A stretch of 16,797 bases of DNA from DATNBU01 sp964476185 (GTDB taxonomy: Bacteria; Desulfobacterota; Binatia; UBA1149; CAITLU01), in NCBI GenBank assembly GCA_964476185.1, contig CAYYZO010000086.1, forward strand, positions 1 to 16,797, given 5' to 3'. Made by a program: the position numbers and the translations under genes. Positions 14,042-16,797 of this stretch are shown here, one piece after another (position 1 is the first letter of the stretch; each line of letters opens with the position of its first letter). A model generated the notes under the pieces. It did no database searches, was not told the origin of the DNA, and worked only from the letters and a program-made list of their open reading frames with translations.

Positions 14042-15559
14042 ATGGGTACGGGGAGCTTTTCCATTGCTGAACGGTTCGCGGTTCCGCCGGCGCCGGCGCC
14101 GGCGCCAAAGGCGCTGGACGCCGTGGAGCCGGTGCAATCCCTCGAGTTGCTGCGTTCCCTCGAGGCGATGCGATCGCCGGCGCCGTCGTTCGTCGACCCT
14201 CCCGTGGAAACGACCGAAGAGCCGGCGGTGGAGGAGGACGACGGCCCGTCCAGGCTGGCGGCGCTGGCGGACGTGCAGCGCGCGGCGGCCGGCCGGGAGA
14301 GCACGGGGTTTTCCCCGCGCAAGCCGCTCACGCTCGAGGAGGCGGGTCTCGCCCGCGACTTCGTCGAGAAGCTGATCCTGCGATTCCTGCACGTGAACGG
14401 CGCGTCGGCCGGGCGAGTCGTCGCGCGACGGCTCGGGCTCTGCTTCCGGATCGTCGATCCGCTCCTCAGTGCGCTGAAGACGGAGATGCTGATCGTCCAG
14501 CGCCGCACCGCGTGCGCCGGGGACTACGAGTACACGCTGACCGAGGCCGGCGACGACCGCGCGCGGCGCTACATGCGCGCCTGCGCCTATGCGGAGACCG
14601 CGCCGGTCCCCGTCGAGGACTACGTCGCGTCGGTCGCCGCGCAGAGCCTGACCCAGCTCGAAGTCACCGAGGACAACCTTCGCGAGGCGTTCGAGGACCT
14701 CCTGATGGAGGGCGAGATGCTCGAGCGGCTCGGCCCGGCGATCGCGGCCGGTCGCGGGATGTTCCTGTACGGCGCTCCCGGCAACGGCAAGACCAGCGTC
14801 GCCGAGCGTATCGCGGGCTGCTTCGGCTCGACCATCTGGATCCCGAGGACGCTGCTCGTCGACGGGATGTTCGTGCGCCTGTTCGACCCGGTGCTGCACG
14901 AGATCGTCGAGAACCAGGACTCGGTGCTGCTGGGCGAATCGCTGGAGGACCCGCGCTGGGTGCACATCAAGCGTCCCACGGTCGTCGTCGGCGGCGAGCT
15001 GACGATGGACCAGCTCGAGATGCGCCACGACAACGTCAGCCACGTCAGCGAGGCGCCGCTGCAGATGAAGAGCAACTGCGGCGTGCTGCTGATCGACGAC
15101 TTCGGCCGCCAGGCCATGCCGGTCTCGCAGCTGCTGAACCGCTGGATCGTCCCGCTCGAGAAGCGCTACGATTTCCAGAAGCTCCCGAGCGGCAAGAAGA
15201 TCCAGGTCCCGTTCGACCAGCTCGTCGTGTTCTCGACGAACCTCGTGCCGAAGGACCTCGTCGACGAGGCCTTCCTGCGTCGCATCCCCTACAAGATCGA
15301 GGCGATGGACCCGACGCCGGAGCAGTTCCGCCACATCGCGATGATGGTCGCCCCGAAGCTCGGCCTGCACCCGACGCCGGAGCAGATCGACGACCTCATC
15401 GAGCGGTACTTCACGTCGATCGGCCGGCCGATGCGCTGCTGCCACCCGCGCGACCTGCTGCTGCAGGTGCGAAGCTGGTGCATCTACCACCGTCGTCCGC
15501 TCGAGATGAGCGAGGAGGCCGTCGCGTTCGCCGTGAAGAACTACTTCTCGGTGATGTGA
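14042..15559 (+). CDS. AAA+ ATPase with N-terminal winged-helix-like domain
   Basis: The 505-aa protein starts at ATG 14042, with GGAGG at 14030-14034. The first about 90 residues are Pro/Ala- and acid-rich and probably disordered; the APAPAPA tract is encoded by a GGCGCC-type hexamer repeat around 14087-14106. Residues 97-180 look like a winged helix (HVNGASAGRVVARRLGL, then TEMLIV and EYTLTEAG). The AAA+ core has Walker A GAPGNGKT (244-251), Walker B VLLIDD (348-353), sensor-1 N400 in FSTN and an FLRRIPYKI arginine-finger region (411-419). It is cytosolic. The role is unknown; similar ATPases seem familiar as uncharacterised or pilus-associated proteins, but nothing here proves that. It is probably co-transcribed with the 113-aa gene. 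Confidence 0.8.
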   Translation: MGTGSFSIAERFAVPPAPAPAPKALDAVEPVQSLELLRSLEAMRSPAPSFVDPPVETTEEPAVEEDDGPSRLAALADVQRAAAGRESTGFSPRKPLTLEEAGLARDFVEKLILRFLHVNGASAGRVVARRLGLCFRIVDPLLSALKTEMLIVQRRTACAGDYEYTLTEAGDDRARRYMRACAYAETAPVPVEDYVASVAAQSLTQLEVTEDNLREAFEDLLMEGEMLERLGPAIAAGRGMFLYGAPGNGKTSVAERIAGCFGSTIWIPRTLLVDGMFVRLFDPVLHEIVENQDSVLLGESLEDPRWVHIKRPTVVVGGELTMDQLEMRHDNVSHVSEAPLQMKSNCGVLLIDDFGRQAMPVSQLLNRWIVPLEKRYDFQKLPSGKKIQVPFDQLVVFSTNLVPKDLVDEAFLRRIPYKIEAMDPTPEQFRHIAMMVAPKLGLHPTPEQIDDLIERYFTSIGRPMRCCHPRDLLLQVRSWCIYHRRPLEMSEEAVAFAVKNYFSVM

Positions 15560-15570
15560 CGCCTCGAGGG

Positions 15571-15677
15571 TTCCTTCCGCTCCAGGAGTTCTTGGTCGGG
15601 CTCCCCGCTGCACCGCGGACACCCCCAGGTCCACGGTGCGAACGCCTTCCCCCAGGGCGCGGCGGAAGCGGAAGGAA
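15571..15677 (+). repeat. nested inverted repeats in the convergent intergenic region
   Basis: TTCCTTCCGCT (15571-15581) and AGCGGAAGGAA (15667-15677) are perfect 11-bp complements. They enclose a second hairpin, 15610-15620 with 15629-15639 (11 bp, one mismatch, loop ACCCCCAG), and a short CGCC/GGCG hairpin with a C5 loop near 15643-15657. The 17-bp terminator stem follows directly. On the plus strand this folds as a branched RNA with C-rich loops. It could be an unrecognised structured RNA or 3' UTR of the AAA+ gene, or simply a strong transcriptional barrier between two converging genes. Confidence 0.5.
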
Positions 15678-15679
15678 AT

Positions 15680-15726
15680 GCAGGCGCCGCGTCCGGAGTG
15701 TACCTCCTGCCGGACGCGGCGCCTGC
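15680..15726 (-). terminator. 17-bp perfect hairpin between converging genes
   Basis: The arms 15680-15696 and 15710-15726 are perfectly complementary, with a 13-nt loop. The hairpin begins 5 nt after the stop of the NYN-domain gene. On the minus strand the tail is ATTTCCTTCC, moderately T-rich, so it most likely ends that transcript. On the plus strand the tail (CTGCTTCACT) is poorer, but the stem could still act on transcripts from the AAA+ gene. Confidence 0.7.
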
Positions 15727-15731
15727 CTGCT

Positions 15732-16526
15732 TCACTCCTTCAGCCGGATCTTGAAGTTGCCGCGGGCCTGGTCGTACTCGAGCACGACCAGGCCGCGCGT
15801 CTCGGCGTCCTTCAGCAGGTCGTTGAAGCTCGCGTAGCCGTAGCGCTCCTCGCGGAAGTCCGGGTACACGCGGCGCAGCGTCTGCTTCGCGAGCGAGCCC
15901 CAGACCGGGTCGTAGTCCTGCGCGAGCGAGGAGACGATCGAGACGAGCTTCTCGACGCCCTCGGCGCCGGTGTCGGGCGCGGCCTCCTCCTCGCCGCCTT
16001 CCTTCTTCTTCTTCGTGCGGCCGCCGGAGCGGGAGCGCTTCTTCTTGGCCTTCTCCGCGAAGCCGACGAGCTCGTCGTAGTAGAGGAACTCGTCGCAGCT
16101 GGCGACGAGCAGGTCGCTCGTCGAGCTCTTCACGCCGCAGCCGATCACGCGCTTGTCGTTTTCCTTGAGCTTGCTGACGAGCGGCGAGAAGTCGCTGTCG
16201 CCCGTGAGCAGCGCGAACGCGTCGATGTGGCTCTTCGAGTGGCACAGGTCGAGCGCGTCGACGACCATGCGGATGTCGGCCGAGTTCTTGCCGCTCATCT
16301 TGCTGGACGGGATGTCGATCATCTCGATGCCCTGCGAGTGGAACTCGCGCACCGCGCCGCGGTAACGGTTCCAGTCGCAGTACGCGCGCTTGAACACGAT
16401 GCGACCCTTCTCGAGCAGGCGCTTGAGGACGAGGTCGATCTTGAACTCGCCCTCGTGCATGTCGCGCGATCCGATCGCGAGGTTCTCGAAGTCCACGAAC
16501 ACGGCAATTCTGGATTCATCAGCCAT
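15732..16526 (-). CDS. NYN-domain (PIN-like RNase) protein with C-terminal LOTUS/OST-HTH domain
   Basis: The 264-aa protein starts at ATG 16526. The NYN domain (LabA/DUF88 type, about residues 5-155) has FVDFENLA with D12, ADIRMVVD with D84 and D90, and LLTGDSDFSPLV with D110 and D112. These acidic residues form the metal site expected of a PIN-like nuclease. A Lys-rich linker follows (160-177; KKKRSRSGGRTKKKK), probably contacting RNA. The C-terminus (about 188-262) fits a LOTUS/OST-HTH fold, with WGSLAKQTLRRVYPDF and YGYASFNDLLKDAETRGLV. The NYN-plus-LOTUS pairing is known in bacteria and in eukaryotic RNA regulators such as MARF1. Cytoplasmic RNA cleavage or quality control is likely; the substrate is unknown. 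It stands alone, converging on the AAA+ gene. Confidence 0.9.
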   Translation of the reverse strand: MADESRIAVFVDFENLAIGSRDMHEGEFKIDLVLKRLLEKGRIVFKRAYCDWNRYRGAVREFHSQGIEMIDIPSSKMSGKNSADIRMVVDALDLCHSKSHIDAFALLTGDSDFSPLVSKLKENDKRVIGCGVKSSTSDLLVASCDEFLYYDELVGFAEKAKKKRSRSGGRTKKKKEGGEEEAAPDTGAEGVEKLVSIVSSLAQDYDPVWGSLAKQTLRRVYPDFREERYGYASFNDLLKDAETRGLVVLEYDQARGNFKIRLKE

Positions 16527-16706
16527 GGCGGCAACATACGCCTCGCGCGGCGCGGATCGGAACGGCTCGCGTGCGGGGACGGGGCGCCGGCGGCGGGGTT
16601 CGGAGCGGGGCCGGGGACTTCGCGGCTCGCCGGCTGGAACGGCCGCGATCCCCGCCGCTTTCGGCCGGCGTCCGGGCGCGCCCGCGGGTCCCTGCCCGAA
16701 TCCATG

Positions 16707-16732
16707 CCAGTCATGATTTTCGTCATGGCTGG
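16707..16732. repeat. 10-bp inverted repeat in the NYN gene upstream region
   Basis: CCAGTCATGA (16707-16716) and TCATGGCTGG (16723-16732) pair along all 10 positions, with one G-U, around the loop TTTTCG. It lies 18 nt past the stop of the minus-strand gene at the right edge and 181 bp upstream of the NYN start. No T run follows on the minus strand, so it is a weak terminator candidate; an operator is equally possible. The remaining gap 16527-16706 is very GC-rich and shows no clear promoter. Confidence 0.45.
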
Positions 16733-16749
16733 GAATCGCCCTCCCGTTG

Positions 16750-16797
16750 TTAGCTGCGGGCCGTAACGCCCAGCTCCGCCGGCAGTTCGCCGTGCGG
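16750..16797 (-). CDS. C-terminal tail of an unidentified minus-strand gene
   Basis: From the right edge the minus strand reads 15 codons ending ELPAELGVTARS and then TAA (16750-16752). The codons look coding (GC-rich third positions), and no downstream overlap contradicts it, but 15 residues are too few to identify a family. If real, this gene and the NYN gene lie in the same direction with a gap of about 220 bp. Confidence 0.45.
   Translation of the reverse strand, partial: PHGELPAELGVTARS

Noticed and set aside
13745..15634. Minus-strand frame of 629 aa opposite the AAA+ gene
   Set aside because: Shadow frame; the plus strand has Walker A/B, sensor-1 and a good ribosome binding site.

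Overview
The window is GC-rich, densely coded DNA with no mobile element, CRISPR array, tRNA or rRNA that I can recognise. It looks like a free-living proteobacterium-like organism of the former Deltaproteobacteria (Myxococcota, Binatota or relatives). Pointers are the number of signalling proteins, an ADAM-like secreted metalloprotease with a Cys-rich CGNG...GE.CD segment, a eukaryote-like sterol reductase, and crotonase and nitronate monooxygenase genes. The taxonomic placement is an inference.

Layout. 1-341 (minus) is the start of an enoyl-CoA hydratase gene that runs off the left edge. 342-791 has no protein gene but is highly organised. On the minus strand it holds a cluster of TGTCTCA/TGAGACA boxes, a sigma-54-type promoter about 100 bp further on, and a predicted small RNA of about 134 nt. 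That RNA has two hairpins with C-rich loops (C7 and C11) and ends in a strong intrinsic terminator. 792-5394 (minus) is a tightly overlapping three-gene operon: a PhnD-like periplasmic binding protein, a membrane HisKA_2-type histidine kinase, and a sigma-54 activator-type response regulator (REC-PAS-AAA+-Fis). Two further TGTCTCA boxes, exactly 10 bp apart, lie in front of the operon.

5534-6610 (plus) is an ERG4/ERG24-family sterol reductase. 6822-11400 (plus) carries a cytoplasmic PAS-rich hybrid histidine kinase whose third PAS domain looks like the haem PAS of FixL, then a nitronate monooxygenase-family flavoprotein, then a FixJ-like response regulator. 11716-13638 is the exported ADAM-like zinc protease. 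13629-13970 is a small hypothetical gene overlapping its end, and 14042-15559 is an AAA+ ATPase with a probable N-terminal winged helix. On the minus strand, 15732-16526 encodes an NYN-domain (PIN-like) protein with a C-terminal LOTUS/OST-HTH domain. The last 48 bases hold the tail of one more minus-strand gene.

The most interesting unit is the left third. The arrangement suggests a closed circuit: periplasmic sensor protein, kinase, sigma-54 activator, tandem and inverted boxes, sigma-54 promoter, then a C-rich-loop sRNA. From memory this resembles in style the Pxr sRNA of Myxococcus xanthus, which is also described as having a run of seven C in a stem-loop. Homology is not established. The second theme is a probable oxygen- or redox-responsive FixL/FixJ-like pair around a flavin oxygenase.
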